This document shows, piece after piece, positions 1 through 8,877 of a stretch of 64,000 bases of DNA. The translations under genes were made by a program, and so were the position numbers. Position 1 is the first letter of the stretch, and every line of letters begins with the position of its first letter. Origin of the DNA: CADEEN01 sp963840805 (GTDB lineage Bacteria > Pseudomonadota > Gammaproteobacteria > Burkholderiales > Burkholderiaceae_C); the NCBI GenBank assembly GCA_963840805.1, contig CAWJAJ010000011.1, forward strand, positions 186,001 to 250,000, given 5' to 3'. Below the pieces are notes generated by a model, which was not told the origin of the DNA, made no database searches, and saw only the letters and a list, made by a program, of their open reading frames with translations.

Positions 1-30
1 CCGCGGGTTCGAATCCCGCTCCCTCCGCCA
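1..30 (+). tRNA. tRNA-Ser, 3' end only
   Basis: Bases 3-19 form a T arm (GCGGG stem, TTCGAAT loop, CCCGC stem). They are followed by the 3' acceptor strand TCCCTCC, a G discriminator and an encoded CCA ending at base 30. The rest of the gene lies before the window. The Ser assignment is an inference from the acceptor strand (GGAGGGA partner) and G73, both typical of bacterial tRNA-Ser; the anticodon is not visible. Confidence 0.75.
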
Positions 31-119
31 AGCGGTCAAGGTTGATGCGGGCTGCCGGCACCTTGGTCGATCAATCGACGTTCTGATCCACCTTCTGTTC
101 ACCGCATCTCGCAGGCGAG

Positions 120-431
120 GTGCACTGGTGGCTCAATTTTCCACCTTGCTTCCGCAAGCTCGGCACTCATGAGGCCTACCTGTTCAACGCGTACACCGAC
201 CCGACCGTACGCGGGCATAACCTTGCACCTTTCATGCGACAGCAGTGTTATGCAGCTCTGCGGGCGAGGGGTCGTGACTCGTTCTACAGCTACTCGGACT
301 ACTTCAATGCGGCGTCACGCCGCTTCAAGAAGAAGCTCGGCGCAGTCGACGAGTCGCTGTTCGTCCATGTGACCCTCTTTGGCCGCCTCACGCGGACCTT
401 CACGCTGCGGCGCTATGCCACCGATGACTGA
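120..431 (+). pseudogene. GNAT-like acetyltransferase, C-terminal fragment
   Basis: The 103-residue product resembles only the C-terminal half of a GNAT-type N-acyltransferase. It has a TDPTVRGHNLAP segment that looks like the acyl-CoA-binding motif A (R-G-x-x-x-A pattern), then a helix and a YSYSDYFNAASRRFKKKLGA stretch typical of the last strands. The N-terminal half has no room: a tRNA-Ser gene ends only 90 bases upstream. The apparent start is GTG with no strong ribosome site. I read it as a remnant truncated near the tRNA, probably not functional, although a short expressed protein cannot be excluded. Confidence 0.45.
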
Positions 432-616
432 TCGAGCCCAAGACGTCGGTCCGCCTGGACTTGCCAGCCACATTGCGCCGGCAGCGTGCCATGACCGACT
501 CGCTCACTGCGCCACATGCCGCAGCGGTCGTCAACGCACGAGCGCGGGTTTGAAAGTCGAGTCGGCGACGACTGGGCCCATGCACCGCCGCGCGTCCGCG
601 ACAAGTGGCCGCAAAT

Positions 617-967
617 CTAGCGGTTGGCCTCGTCGAGCTCGTGCAGCGCGGCGGTGCCGCGGTCGTCCAGTTCGGTGAAGACCGCACCGATCTTGAAGCC
701 GTCGACGCCGCAGAATGACGAATAGACGGTCTTCAGCACGGCGTCAACTGGCACCGATCGGTCACCCAGCGGCAGCTCGAAGCTGATCCGGCAACGGGTG
801 CCCGGCGCGATCGGCCTGGCACAAACGAACGACACGCCATCGATACCAATATCCGATGTGGTGGCCTGGCGCGCTGCCTGGTCGGGCAAAATCAATTCGC
901 ACGGGCGGCGCAGCCCCGTGCGCCGGCTGACACGCCGATTGGAACCGGGGGCGCTGGGCAGGGTCAT
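617..967 (-). CDS. PilZ domain protein
   Basis: This 116-residue protein consists almost entirely of a PilZ domain, the cyclic-di-GMP receptor fold. The N terminus carries the arginine-rich signature RRVSRRTGLRR and, about 25 residues later, the second motif region TSDIGIDGVSF, a variant of the (D/N)xSxxG motif. Both elements normally wrap the ligand. The motif variant (I in place of S) leaves c-di-GMP binding uncertain. I chose the ATG at 967 because it directly precedes the domain; an open frame continues upstream to 1096 without domain content. It is divergent from the ChaN-like gene and has no co-oriented neighbour within the segment. Confidence 0.75.
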   Translation of the reverse strand: MTLPSAPGSNRRVSRRTGLRRPCELILPDQAARQATTSDIGIDGVSFVCARPIAPGTRCRISFELPLGDRSVPVDAVLKTVYSSFCGVDGFKIGAVFTELDDRGTAALHELDEANR

Positions 968-1177
968 CGGCGGGATGCGTGCGTGCAACTGGAGTGTAGC
1001 CACCGGCGACCTGCGCCGGGCCTTGCGCCAATGCAGGCCGGTCACGCGGGGCTTTGCGGTAATGTGTGCGGCGCCAGCAGCGACGCTGCCGGGCACCCGT
1101 GCAGATGCAGCAGTGACGATGGCTCGCTGTACGGACCATCGTCACCGCAGTACGGCCGCAGGCCAGGAGGTATCGGC

Positions 1178-2071
1178 TTGAAGTCATGGCGCCAGACGAT
1201 CGAGCGTATTTGCAGCCAGCCAATGCGCATTGCTGCTCCATTGCTGGCAGTCTCTCTTGGTGCATGCTCGGCGACGGCGCCTGTCTCGCGCTGGGAGGGT
1301 CGATTGCAGGGCAATGCAGTCGTCATGCTCGGAGAGGTCCATGACAACGCGCAGCAGCACCGGCTCAGGTTGGAGGTGTTGCGTCGCGCGTTCGCCGCCG
1401 GCTGGCGGCCCGCGATTGCGATGGAGCAGTTCGACCGCGAGCGGCAACCGGATATCGAACGCGCGCGTCGCGAACGGCCCAACGATGCCCAGTATTTGGT
1501 CGACCAGGCTGCGCCGCCGAGCACGCAACCCGGCCGAGGCTGGAACTGGGACTTCTATCGACCGTACGTTGCGCTGGCCCTCGAGTACGAGGTGCCGCTG
1601 ATCGCAGCGAACTTGTCCAATGCCGACACCACCAGAATCGTGCGTGGGGGTCTCGCGGGGGTCTTTGACAGCGCCACCATCGAGGCGCTCGGTCTGCATC
1701 GGCCGATTGCAGGCGACTGGCAGGCGGCCCAGGAGCGCGAAATCGATGCCGGCCACTGCCGTGCGCTGCCGCCCGCCGCATGGCCTCGATTGGCGCGCGC
1801 GCAGTTCGCTCGCGACGCGGTGATGGCCCACGCGCTGAGCCAGCGCACCAATTCGGGCGTCGTTCTGCTGGCCGGCAACGGCCATGTGCGGCGTGACATC
1901 GGTGTGCCGCGCTGGCTGGGCGCCGCGCAGCGCCCCGTATTCACAGTCGGCTATCTGGAGGAAGACGACGAGTCGTCGCCGGTCTCGGCCTTCGATGCCG
2001 TGGTACGGACCGGGGTGGCCGACCGCAGCGATCCTTGTGCCAGCTTCAGAGGCCGCAGAAGCGAGCAGTGA
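1178..2071 (+). CDS. ChaN-like haem-binding lipoprotein family protein
   Basis: The 297-residue product matches the ChaN/DUF399 family of outer-membrane-associated lipoproteins linked to haem or iron uptake. Family landmarks are VVMLGEVHDNAQQH near the N terminus, AIAMEQFDRERQPDI, and a C-terminal VVLLAGNGHVRRDIGVP segment. A signal sequence ends in a lipobox-like SLGACS, so lipidation is likely. The start is taken as TTG at 1178 because AGGAGG lies at 1165-1170 with ideal spacing; the in-frame ATG at 1223 is the alternative. No TonB or haem transport genes adjoin it, so its role rests on family membership. Confidence 0.75.
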   Translation: MKSWRQTIERICSQPMRIAAPLLAVSLGACSATAPVSRWEGRLQGNAVVMLGEVHDNAQQHRLRLEVLRRAFAAGWRPAIAMEQFDRERQPDIERARRERPNDAQYLVDQAAPPSTQPGRGWNWDFYRPYVALALEYEVPLIAANLSNADTTRIVRGGLAGVFDSATIEALGLHRPIAGDWQAAQEREIDAGHCRALPPAAWPRLARAQFARDAVMAHALSQRTNSGVVLLAGNGHVRRDIGVPRWLGAAQRPVFTVGYLEEDDESSPVSAFDAVVRTGVADRSDPCASFRGRRSEQ

Positions 2072-2147
2072 TGCGCAGCAATCGTTGCGCCGGGCTCGCT
2101 GCGTGGCCCGTGGGGCGGCCGCGGGCAAGGCATCTGAAACTGTGGTG

Positions 2148-2420
2148 TCAAGCGCGTCCGATGGCGCTGCGTGCGGTGTGCAGCATCAAGGACTGAACCC
2201 ACAGCGCGGACTGCGTGATCGGGCCGAAGTGGCGCGTCGGCTGGTGCCGCAGACCGATCGCCACGCGACCCGTCCACCACACCATGCGGCCCGTGCCAGG
2301 CAGCACGACGGGGCCGACATGACCGGGCGGGATCTGCACCGGCGGCGCGTCGTCATGCGTGAGGATCGACAACGCGCCATCGGCGGCGTCCCGGCTCGAT
2401 AGGTCTGTGCTGGTCGGCAT
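2148..2420 (-). CDS. conserved small hypothetical protein
   Basis: This is a 90-residue soluble-looking protein with no recognised domain. A central block (PPGHVGPVVLPGTGRMVWWT followed by GRVAIGLRHQ) and an alanine-rich end look like real coding sequence rather than antisense noise. ATG at 2420 is preceded by GGGAG on the minus strand, which decides the start over an upstream GTG-type extension. It lies downstream of the livK-type gene on the same strand, but a terminator at 2553-2578 separates them. Function unknown. Confidence 0.55.
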   Translation of the reverse strand: MPTSTDLSSRDAADGALSILTHDDAPPVQIPPGHVGPVVLPGTGRMVWWTGRVAIGLRHQPTRHFGPITQSALWVQSLMLHTARSAIGRA

Positions 2421-2552
2421 GGCAGGCTCCCGAAGAAGTGACCAGCCAATGATTGCGGCCTTCGCCTGCGCCGACATTGCCCCGACTGCGGGCGCGCAAC
2501 TCGGTGTGTTGCCGACGCATCACCGTAACCGCGAACACCGCGGAAGCACGAA

Positions 2553-2578
2553 AAAACGCCCGCTTGCGCGGGCGTTTT
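2553..2578 (-). terminator. Rho-independent terminator after the livK-like gene
   Basis: An 11-base inverted repeat (AAAACGCCCGC, loop TTGC, GCGGGCGTTTT) is followed by a run of T on the minus strand (AAAAAA on the plus strand at 2551-2556). It starts about 20 bases beyond the stop of the LivK-like gene and should end that transcript. Confidence 0.85.
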
Positions 2579-2600
2579 CGAGGTCGAAAGCGACTGGAGA

Positions 2601-3743
2601 TCAGCGCACCACGGCGATCTGCTCGCGGTTGCCGCCCTTGTAGGTGAACAGCGTCAAGGCGCCGTTCTTGATGTCGCCCTTGTTGTCGAAAGCGATCGTG
2701 CCGGTAACACCCTTGTAACCGTCGGTCTTGGCCAGCACCGGCAGGTACTTCGCAGGATCGGCCGAGCCCGCCTTGACCATCGCGGCCACCATCACGTTGA
2801 CGGCGTCATAAACGTACGGGGCGTAGATCTGCACGTCGGCGTTGAACTTCGCCTTGAAGTCGCCCCTGAACTTGTCCATGCCGACCTTCGCCGTGCCCTC
2901 GACACCACCGGCCTCTGCGCACACCACCTGGCCGTCGCCCATGGTGCCGGCGGCCAGCTTGGGCAATTCGCCCGAGCAGATGCCGTCGCCGCCCATGAAC
3001 TTGGCGCTGATGCCGAGCTGCTTCATCTGACGCAGCATCGGACCGGCCACGGCGTCCATGCCGCCGAAGAAGACCACGTCGGGCTTCTTGGCCTTGATGG
3101 AGGTCAGGATGGCGGTGAAGTCGGTGGCCTTGTCGTTGGTGAACTCGCGCGCGACGGTCTTGCCGCCGGCGCCCTTGACACCCTTCTCGAACTCGTCGGC
3201 GACACCCTGGCCGTAGGCGGTGCGGTCGTCGATGACGGCGATGTTCTTGCCCTTGAGTTCCTTGACGGCGTACTTGCCGAGCGTACCGCCCAAGTGCACG
3301 TCGTCGGCCACCACGCGGAACGTGGTCTTGTAGCCGTTGCGGGTGTACTTCGGGTTGGTCGCCGACGGGCTGATCTGCGGGATGCCGGCGTCGCTGTAGA
3401 TCTTCGAGGCCGGGATCGAGGTGCCGGAATTCAGGTGGCCGACCACACCGTTGACCTTGGCGTCGACCAGCTTCTGCGCCGCAGCCGTGCCCTGCTTCGG
3501 ATCGCCGGCATCGTCTTCGGCCAGCAGTTCGAACTTGGCCTTCTTGCCGCCGATCGTCACGCCCTTGGCGTTGAGCTCCTCGATGGCCATGCGCGCGCCG
3601 TTCTCATTGTCCTTGCCCAGGTGCGCGATCGCGCCGCTGGTGGGGGCGACGTGGCCGATCTTGACGACCATGTCCTGTGCATAGGCTGCGCCGGCCGTGA
3701 GAGCGGCTACGGCAGCGACGATCGGGATCATCTTGACTTGCAT
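2601..3743 (-). CDS. branched-chain amino acid ABC transporter substrate-binding protein (LivK type)
   Basis: The 380-residue precursor is a periplasmic type I binding protein of the Leu/Ile/Val family. A clear signal peptide (MQVKMIPIVAAVAALTAGA..YAQ) precedes a mature part with VKIGHVAPTSGAIAHLGKDN, GVVGHLNSGTSIPASKIY and VFFGGMDAVAGPMLRQMK. These match the two-lobed fold and hinge of LivJ/LivK proteins. ATG at 3743 follows a CGGAGG ribosome site. The gene is monocistronic here: the permease and ATPase genes (livHMGF) are not in the window, and a strong terminator follows. The exact ligand cannot be read from sequence. Confidence 0.9.
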   Translation of the reverse strand: MQVKMIPIVAAVAALTAGAAYAQDMVVKIGHVAPTSGAIAHLGKDNENGARMAIEELNAKGVTIGGKKAKFELLAEDDAGDPKQGTAAAQKLVDAKVNGVVGHLNSGTSIPASKIYSDAGIPQISPSATNPKYTRNGYKTTFRVVADDVHLGGTLGKYAVKELKGKNIAVIDDRTAYGQGVADEFEKGVKGAGGKTVAREFTNDKATDFTAILTSIKAKKPDVVFFGGMDAVAGPMLRQMKQLGISAKFMGGDGICSGELPKLAAGTMGDGQVVCAEAGGVEGTAKVGMDKFRGDFKAKFNADVQIYAPYVYDAVNVMVAAMVKAGSADPAKYLPVLAKTDGYKGVTGTIAFDNKGDIKNGALTLFTYKGGNREQIAVVR

Positions 3744-3947
3744 GAAATTAACCTCCGGTTGGGGTGTTGAGAGGCGATAGGAGAGGAAGACGTATTTTTC
3801 TCAACGGCCGAGAAGATACTCCAAAAGCGTCGCGTTGCCGCATCGGGTATCTGCGGAGCGCCCGCCGCGCTGCGGCCGTGCCGGTGGCTTTCGCGCCACC
3901 GGCCTTGCGCAAACGCGCGGCGGCGGCCGGCCGATGACGCGTTGCGA

Positions 3948-4328
3948 TCAGGGCTTCTTGCGCTGCGCGAGGACGTCGTCGACAGCCTGTGCCACCACGG
4001 AGTGCAGCGACGTTGCCATTTCCCCGCGAACTTGTCGGATGGCATCCTGCACCAGGCGCCGCAGCTGGGGCGCGATCGCGGCATTCAGGCGAGCCTCCAG
4101 CAGCGTTTCGATGCGGGGCGAGAGTGCGTCGAGCACGGCGGTCGTGAGCGCGGCGCGTTGATCGGCGAGCGTGCCCTGGGGCAACGCCGCGAACTCGGAC
4201 TCCAGCGGCCGTGATTCGGGCGCCAGGGGCACCAACGCCTCGTTGCCCGCGCCCGCCATCGCCTCGCTGACGACCTCGATCTCGATGACCTCGGTCAGCG
4301 TCGGCAAGGCACCGCGAACCGGCGTCAT
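3948..4328 (-). CDS. conserved hypothetical protein (DUF2486-like position) downstream of holC
   Basis: This is a 126-residue acidic, mostly helical protein. The start region MTPVRGALPTLTEVIEIEV is followed by a long amphipathic helix rich in Ala, Leu, Arg and Glu (PRIETLLEARLNAAIAPQLR) and an RKKP tail. It overlaps holC by four bases (ATGA), so the two are translationally coupled. In related Burkholderiales a DUF2486 protein of unknown function occupies this position, and I infer the same here from context and composition rather than a firm match. No catalytic motif is visible. Confidence 0.6.
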   Translation of the reverse strand: MTPVRGALPTLTEVIEIEVVSEAMAGAGNEALVPLAPESRPLESEFAALPQGTLADQRAALTTAVLDALSPRIETLLEARLNAAIAPQLRRLVQDAIRQVRGEMATSLHSVVAQAVDDVLAQRKKP

Positions 4329-4765
4329 GAATCGGCCCCCCCACGGGCATGATGGACCCGCTCGACTCCGGGCCGCTCGCCATAGCGGCGCCAGCGTAAC
4401 CGTCCGGCATCGGCATCGGCGGGATCGTTCGAAACGATCTCGACCACGCGCGCGAAACGGGCCCAGTCGTCGACCATCGCCGTGCCGAGGTTGAGCAGGA
4501 TCTGCCGCGTCGGCGCGGCAGTCGGATCGTCCACCAGCCAGGCGGGGGTGCGCGCCAGTGCCGCTGGCACAGCCGCGCCACCTTTCAGTCGCGCGTGGGG
4601 CACGAACGACAGCGGATCGAAGGTCCACAACGCAGCATCGAGACGATCGAGCAACGCGCTGTCGCCGCACACGACCACCTGAGCGCCCGCGTCGTGGGCC
4701 TTGCGCAGGAAGCGGCATGCTGCGCCCAGCTTGTCGCTGACGCCGGAGTGGAACTCCACCTTCAT
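4325..4765 (-). CDS. holC: DNA polymerase III chi subunit
   Basis: HolC is the chi subunit of the clamp-loader complex. It links the replicative polymerase to single-stranded DNA-binding protein. The 146-residue length and the N-terminal pattern are diagnostic: VEFHSGVSDKLGAACRFLRK, VVVCGDSALLDRLDAALWTF, FVPHARLKG, and the later ILLNLG segment with WARFARVVEIVSNDP. The gene follows pepA by 19 bases on the same strand and overlaps the next gene by four bases. The pepA-holC order is widespread in proteobacteria and supports the call. Confidence 0.93.
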   Translation of the reverse strand: MKVEFHSGVSDKLGAACRFLRKAHDAGAQVVVCGDSALLDRLDAALWTFDPLSFVPHARLKGGAAVPAALARTPAWLVDDPTAAPTRQILLNLGTAMVDDWARFARVVEIVSNDPADADAGRLRWRRYGERPGVERVHHARGGADS

Positions 4766-4784
4766 GTTGGTGCTGTCGGCGAGG

Positions 4785-6245
4785 TCAGGCCGCCCGTGCC
4801 AGCACGAAGTGCGTCAACAGCGCCACCGGCCGGCCAGTGGCGCCCTTGGCCGCACCGCTCTTCCAGGCGGTGCCGGCAACGTCCAGGTGTGCCCAGGGGT
4901 ACTTCGCGGCAAAGCGCTTCAGGAACATCGCCGCGGTGATCGCGCCGCCGGCGCGGCCGGCGATATTGGCCATGTCAGCGAAGTTGCTCTTCAGGCCCTC
5001 GTCGTACTCCTCGTCGAGCGGCATGCGCCACGCCGGATCGAGCGCGCTGCGACTGGCGGCCAGCAGTTCGGCGGCGAGGGCGTCGTCGCCCGCGAACAGA
5101 CCCGTGTTGTGGTGGCCGAGCGCGATCACGATCGCGCCCGTGAGCGTGGCAATGTCGATCACCGCCGCCGGCTTGAAGCGCTCGGCGTAGGTCAGCGCAT
5201 CGCACAGGATCAGCCGACCCTCGGCATCGGTATTGAGGATCTCGATGGTCTGGCCGGACAGGCTCTTCACGACATCGCCGGGTTTGACCGCGCGCCCGCT
5301 GGGCATGTTCTCGCAGGTCGGGATCAGTGCGACGACGTTGACCTTGGGCTGCAGCTCGCCGATTGCGCGCATCGTGCCGAGCACGCTGGCGGCGCCGCCC
5401 ATGTCGAACTTCATTTCGTCCATCTCGGCGCCGGGCTTCAGCGAGATGCCGCCGGTGTCGAACGTGATGCCCTTGCCGATCAGGACGATCGGCGCCTCGC
5501 CCTTGGCCGCACCCTGGTAGTGCATGACGATGAAGCGCGGCGGCTCGTCCGAGCCCTGTGCGACGGCAAGGAACGAGCCCATGCCGATCTTCTCGATCTG
5601 CTTGCGATCGAACACCTCGACCTTGAAGCCGTGCTGCTTGCCCAGGTGCTTGGCCTCTCTGGCCAGGAAGCTCGGCGTCGCGTGATTCGCGGGGCGGTTG
5701 GCATATTCACGCGCCACGCCGACGCCGGCCGCGATGGCCTGGGCCTGGCGCAAGCCGTTGGCCAGCGCCACGGCCTGGGCCTTGGCGCAGACCAGCATCA
5801 CCTTGTTCAACTTCGGCGCTGCCGGTGCGCTGGGTTTGGTATGGCGGTAGACGTAGACCGCATCGGCGACGGCGGCGACCAGGGCCTGGGCATGGGCGGC
5901 CGTCAGCGCCTCGCCGCCGACACTGGCGACGGCGAGTTGCGTCACGCCGAGCGCCTTCAACTGCGACAGCCCGGCGGCGATGGCGACCTTCAGCGCCTTG
6001 GCCGAACCATCGGACGCGGCGACGAACGCCAGCCGCGCGGCCCGCAGTCCTGCCGGCCGATGCAGGTAGAGGCAGCGGCCGGTCTTGAACTCGAAATCAC
6101 CCTGTTTGACGGCGTCGGCCAGCAGGGCCGCAACGGGTTTGTCGAGCGCCGTCGCCACCATCGACCCGGTGACCACGACGAGCAGGGCATCGCAAGCCAG
6201 CGTAGATAGGCCACCCGCCGGTGTGATGTGGGTGTTGAAGTCCAT
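4785..6245 (-). CDS. pepA: leucyl aminopeptidase (cytosol aminopeptidase, M17)
   Basis: The 486-residue protein is a two-metal M17 aminopeptidase that removes N-terminal residues from cytosolic peptides. The signature NTDAEGRL is present in EILNTDAEGRLILCDALTY. Other active-site blocks include VLIGKGITFDTGGISLKPG and MDEMKFDMGGAASVLGTM, which supply the metal-binding Lys, Asp and Glu residues. The N-terminal macro-like domain covers roughly residues 1-170. Length and domain order are normal. It is divergent from lptF, with only 27 bases between the two start codons, so their promoters must overlap the coding ends. Confidence 0.96.
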   Translation of the reverse strand: MDFNTHITPAGGLSTLACDALLVVVTGSMVATALDKPVAALLADAVKQGDFEFKTGRCLYLHRPAGLRAARLAFVAASDGSAKALKVAIAAGLSQLKALGVTQLAVASVGGEALTAAHAQALVAAVADAVYVYRHTKPSAPAAPKLNKVMLVCAKAQAVALANGLRQAQAIAAGVGVAREYANRPANHATPSFLAREAKHLGKQHGFKVEVFDRKQIEKIGMGSFLAVAQGSDEPPRFIVMHYQGAAKGEAPIVLIGKGITFDTGGISLKPGAEMDEMKFDMGGAASVLGTMRAIGELQPKVNVVALIPTCENMPSGRAVKPGDVVKSLSGQTIEILNTDAEGRLILCDALTYAERFKPAAVIDIATLTGAIVIALGHHNTGLFAGDDALAAELLAASRSALDPAWRMPLDEEYDEGLKSNFADMANIAGRAGGAITAAMFLKRFAAKYPWAHLDVAGTAWKSGAAKGATGRPVALLTHFVLARAA

Positions 6246-6272
6246 AATGAGCGCAAGTTTTTCGACCCGCCG

Positions 6273-7376
6273 ATGTTATTCGATACCACGTTGCGCCGAG
6301 AGCTCGCCCGCGTATTCGGTGGCACCTTGGTCGTCATCCTCACCATCGTTCTGACGATGATGCTGATCCGTACGCTCGGCCAGGCAGCCGGCGGCGCGGT
6401 GGCACCCCAGGACGTCCTGTTGCTGCTGGGCTACACCGCCCTCGGCCACCTGCCGACCATGCTGTCGCTGTCGCTGTTCATTGCCGTCGTTGCAGCGCTC
6501 GGGCGCATGTACCGCGACAGCGAGATGGCGATCTGGTTCGCCAGCGGCCTGCCGCTGACTCGCTTCGTGCGGCCGGTGCTGCGCATGGGCTGGCCCGTGT
6601 TGCTGGTGGTCGCACTGCTGGTGCTGTTCGTCTGGCCCTGGGGCAATCGCCAGAGCACCGATCTGCGTGATCGCTACCAGCAGCGTTCGGACCTGTCGCG
6701 CGTTGCGCCGGGCGTATTCCAGACTTCGCGCGACGGCAAGAAGGTGTTCTTCATCGATCGCGACAGCCCGGAAGCCGTCAATGCGCGCAACGTCTTCATC
6801 TTGTCCAACGACGGCACGCGTGAATCGGTGACCTCGGCGCGCGGGGGCCGGCTCGAGAATGTCGATGGCGAGCGCTGGCTGGTGCTCGAACAGGGCCAGC
6901 GCAACGAAGCCGACAGCGCCAATGGCGACAAGCTCATGTCGCGCTTCGACAGCCACCGCGTGTTGGCGGGCGAGCGTGCCATCAAACGCGTCGACGAGCG
7001 CCCGCCCCGTGCAACCCGCACGATCGATCTGCTCCGGCAACCCACCCTGCGCGGACAGGGCGAACTGGTCTGGCGCATCGGGCTGCTGTGCGGCGCCGCG
7101 AACCTGCTTTTGTTGGCGATCGGGCTGGCAGCCACCAATCCGCGCCGCGCCAGCAACTGGAACCTGCTGTTCGCCTTGCTTGCCTTTGTCGTCTACTACA
7201 ACATGATCAACCTCTGCCAGGCGTGGGTGGCCGGGGGCCGCCTCGGCATGGGCACGGCGCTGGTCGGCCTGCACGGTAGCGCGTTCGCGGTCGCGATGGC
7301 GCTGCTTTGGTGGCGCGACCACGGCGTCGTGATGAGCGCGCGTGCACACCGTCCCGCTGCCGCGGTCACGCAATGA
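6273..7376 (+). CDS. lptF: LPS export ABC transporter permease LptF
   Basis: LptF is one of the two YjgP/YjgQ-family permeases of the LptB2FG complex, which extracts lipopolysaccharide from the inner membrane. The 367-residue protein has the family start MLFDTTLRRELARVFGGTL, two N-terminal membrane helices, a large periplasmic beta-jellyroll (about residues 130-260) and a group of C-terminal helices. I use ATG at 6273, which begins the conserved N terminus; the longer frame from 6228 overlaps pepA. Its stop overlaps lptG by four bases. Confidence 0.93.
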   Translation: MLFDTTLRRELARVFGGTLVVILTIVLTMMLIRTLGQAAGGAVAPQDVLLLLGYTALGHLPTMLSLSLFIAVVAALGRMYRDSEMAIWFASGLPLTRFVRPVLRMGWPVLLVVALLVLFVWPWGNRQSTDLRDRYQQRSDLSRVAPGVFQTSRDGKKVFFIDRDSPEAVNARNVFILSNDGTRESVTSARGGRLENVDGERWLVLEQGQRNEADSANGDKLMSRFDSHRVLAGERAIKRVDERPPRATRTIDLLRQPTLRGQGELVWRIGLLCGAANLLLLAIGLAATNPRRASNWNLLFALLAFVVYYNMINLCQAWVAGGRLGMGTALVGLHGSAFAVAMALLWWRDHGVVMSARAHRPAAAVTQ

Positions 7377-8488
7377 GAACCGTGCGACGACTGCTCTACC
7401 GCGACATTGTGTCGGCAGTGCTGTTCGTCGCGTTCGCCTTCCTGTCGCTGTTTTTCTTCATCGACTTCGTCGACGAGCTGCCGGATGTCGGCAAGAACGG
7501 CTACACGCTGGCCTACGCCTTGCTGGCCGGTGTTCTCGCACTGCCAGGCCACTTCTACGAACTGTTCCCGATCGCGGTGCTGATCGGCACCATCTTTGCG
7601 CTGGCGCGGATGGCACAGTCATCGGAGTTCACGATCCTGCGCACCGGGGGCCTCGGCCCCGGCCGGGCGCTTGGGTTGCTGACGTCGCTGGGAGTGCTGT
7701 TCGCGGTGCTGACCTGGTTGGTCGGCGACTACGCTGCACCTGCCAGCGAACGTGCCGTGGTCGCACTGAAAGCCAGCTTCACCGGCGGACGGGCGCTCGG
7801 CACCAGCGGCGCCTGGCTGAAGGATCGCCGCACACTGGCCGACGGCAGCGATCTCAGCGTCTCGGTCAACGTCTTGCGCACGACACCCGAAGGCATTCTC
7901 GAAGGCGTGCGCATCTTCGAGTTCGACGCCGACAGCCGTCTCGTCACGCGGCTGGCAGCGCGCCGCGCCCGCATCGGCAAGGGCGTATGGGAGCTCGAGG
8001 ACGCCGAGCTGACGCAATGGCCGGTGTCGGCCAGCCTGACCGACAACCTGCCGGTGCGTGACGAACGACACGCCCGCCTGACCTGGCCCAACGCGCTCGA
8101 TGCCGGTGTCGTCGCCGCCGCTGTGCTGCCGGTATCGACGATGTCGACCATCCAGCTTTGGCGCTACAGCCGTCACCTCACCAGTCAGGAGCAGGCCGTG
8201 CAACGCCACGCGATCCAATTCTGGAAGAAGGCCCTGTACCCCCTGGCCTGTCTGGTGATGGTTGCATTGGCATTGCCGTTCGCCTACCTGCAGGCCCGTG
8301 CCGGCGGCCTCAGCTACAAGGTCTTCGGCGGCATCCTGCTGGGCATCAGTTTCGTTCTGCTCAACAACATGGCGGGGCACCTGGGCGTGCTGCGCGACTG
8401 GACCCCCTGGCTGGTCGCCGCCGCCCCGAGCACGGTGTACCTGTTGCTGTCGCTGGGCGCGTTCGCGTGGCTGGTGCGATACCGATGA
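7373..8488 (+). CDS. lptG: LPS export ABC transporter permease LptG
   Basis: This is the partner permease of LptF. The 371-residue protein begins MRTVRRLLYRDIVSAVLFVA, has helices around residues 10-30, 60-80 and 95-115, a periplasmic domain, and C-terminal helices containing GGILLGISFVLLNNMAGHLG. ATG at 7373 overlaps the lptF stop (ATGA), so the two subunits are translated in step, as expected for a heterodimer. The cytosolic ATPase LptB and the periplasmic LptA/LptC are not in the window. The next gene again overlaps by four bases. Confidence 0.93.
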   Translation: MRTVRRLLYRDIVSAVLFVAFAFLSLFFFIDFVDELPDVGKNGYTLAYALLAGVLALPGHFYELFPIAVLIGTIFALARMAQSSEFTILRTGGLGPGRALGLLTSLGVLFAVLTWLVGDYAAPASERAVVALKASFTGGRALGTSGAWLKDRRTLADGSDLSVSVNVLRTTPEGILEGVRIFEFDADSRLVTRLAARRARIGKGVWELEDAELTQWPVSASLTDNLPVRDERHARLTWPNALDAGVVAAAVLPVSTMSTIQLWRYSRHLTSQEQAVQRHAIQFWKKALYPLACLVMVALALPFAYLQARAGGLSYKVFGGILLGISFVLLNNMAGHLGVLRDWTPWLVAAAPSTVYLLLSLGAFAWLVRYR

Positions 8489-8877
8489 CCTCACCCACCG
8501 CACCTGCCAAGTCCGGCTTGTTGCTGTTTGCCCATGGTGCGCGCGATCCGCGCTGGGCACAGCCGTTCGAGCAGGTCGCTGCGGCCATTCGCGCCGCACG
8601 GCCCGCACAACCCGTGCGCCTGGCCTACCTCGAATTCATGCCCCCCGACCTGCGCACGGCGGCGGCCGACCTCGCGCTCGAGGGCTGTACCCACGTCGAT
8701 GTGCTGCCGCTGTTCCTCGGCGCCGGCGGCCACGTGCGCAAGGATCTGCCGCCACTGCTGGAGGAACTGCGCGTTCGCCATGCCGGTGTCGGCTTCACGC
8801 TGCACGCGGCAGTGGGCGAGGCGCCGGCGCTGATCGCAGCGATGGCCGATATCGCGCTGTCGCTGCCCCCGCCATGA
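8485..8877 (+). CDS. CbiX/SirB-type sirohydrochlorin chelatase-like protein
   Basis: The 130-residue protein is a single-domain class II chelatase of the CbiX-small type. Such proteins insert Co or Fe into sirohydrochlorin. The N-terminal LLLFAHGARDPRWAQPFEQ carries the conserved active-site His (HGxR/S), and VLPLFLGAGGHVRKDLPPLL carries the second conserved His block. Full-length CbiX has two such halves; this is one half, typical of the short ancestral type. It overlaps lptG upstream and cysB downstream by four bases each. The link to cysB suggests a role in sirohaem supply for sulfite reduction. Confidence 0.85.
   Translation: MTSPTAPAKSGLLLFAHGARDPRWAQPFEQVAAAIRAARPAQPVRLAYLEFMPPDLRTAAADLALEGCTHVDVLPLFLGAGGHVRKDLPPLLEELRVRHAGVGFTLHAAVGEAPALIAAMADIALSLPPP

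Noticed and set aside
432..616. Possible small RNA or short gene between the GNAT remnant and the PilZ gene
   Set aside because: No promoter-terminator pair, ribosome site or conserved coding pattern was visible; overlapping short frames look random.
4701..6209. Open frame of about 500 codons on the plus strand opposite pepA
   Set aside because: pepA is unambiguous on the minus strand; the plus frame has no family signature.
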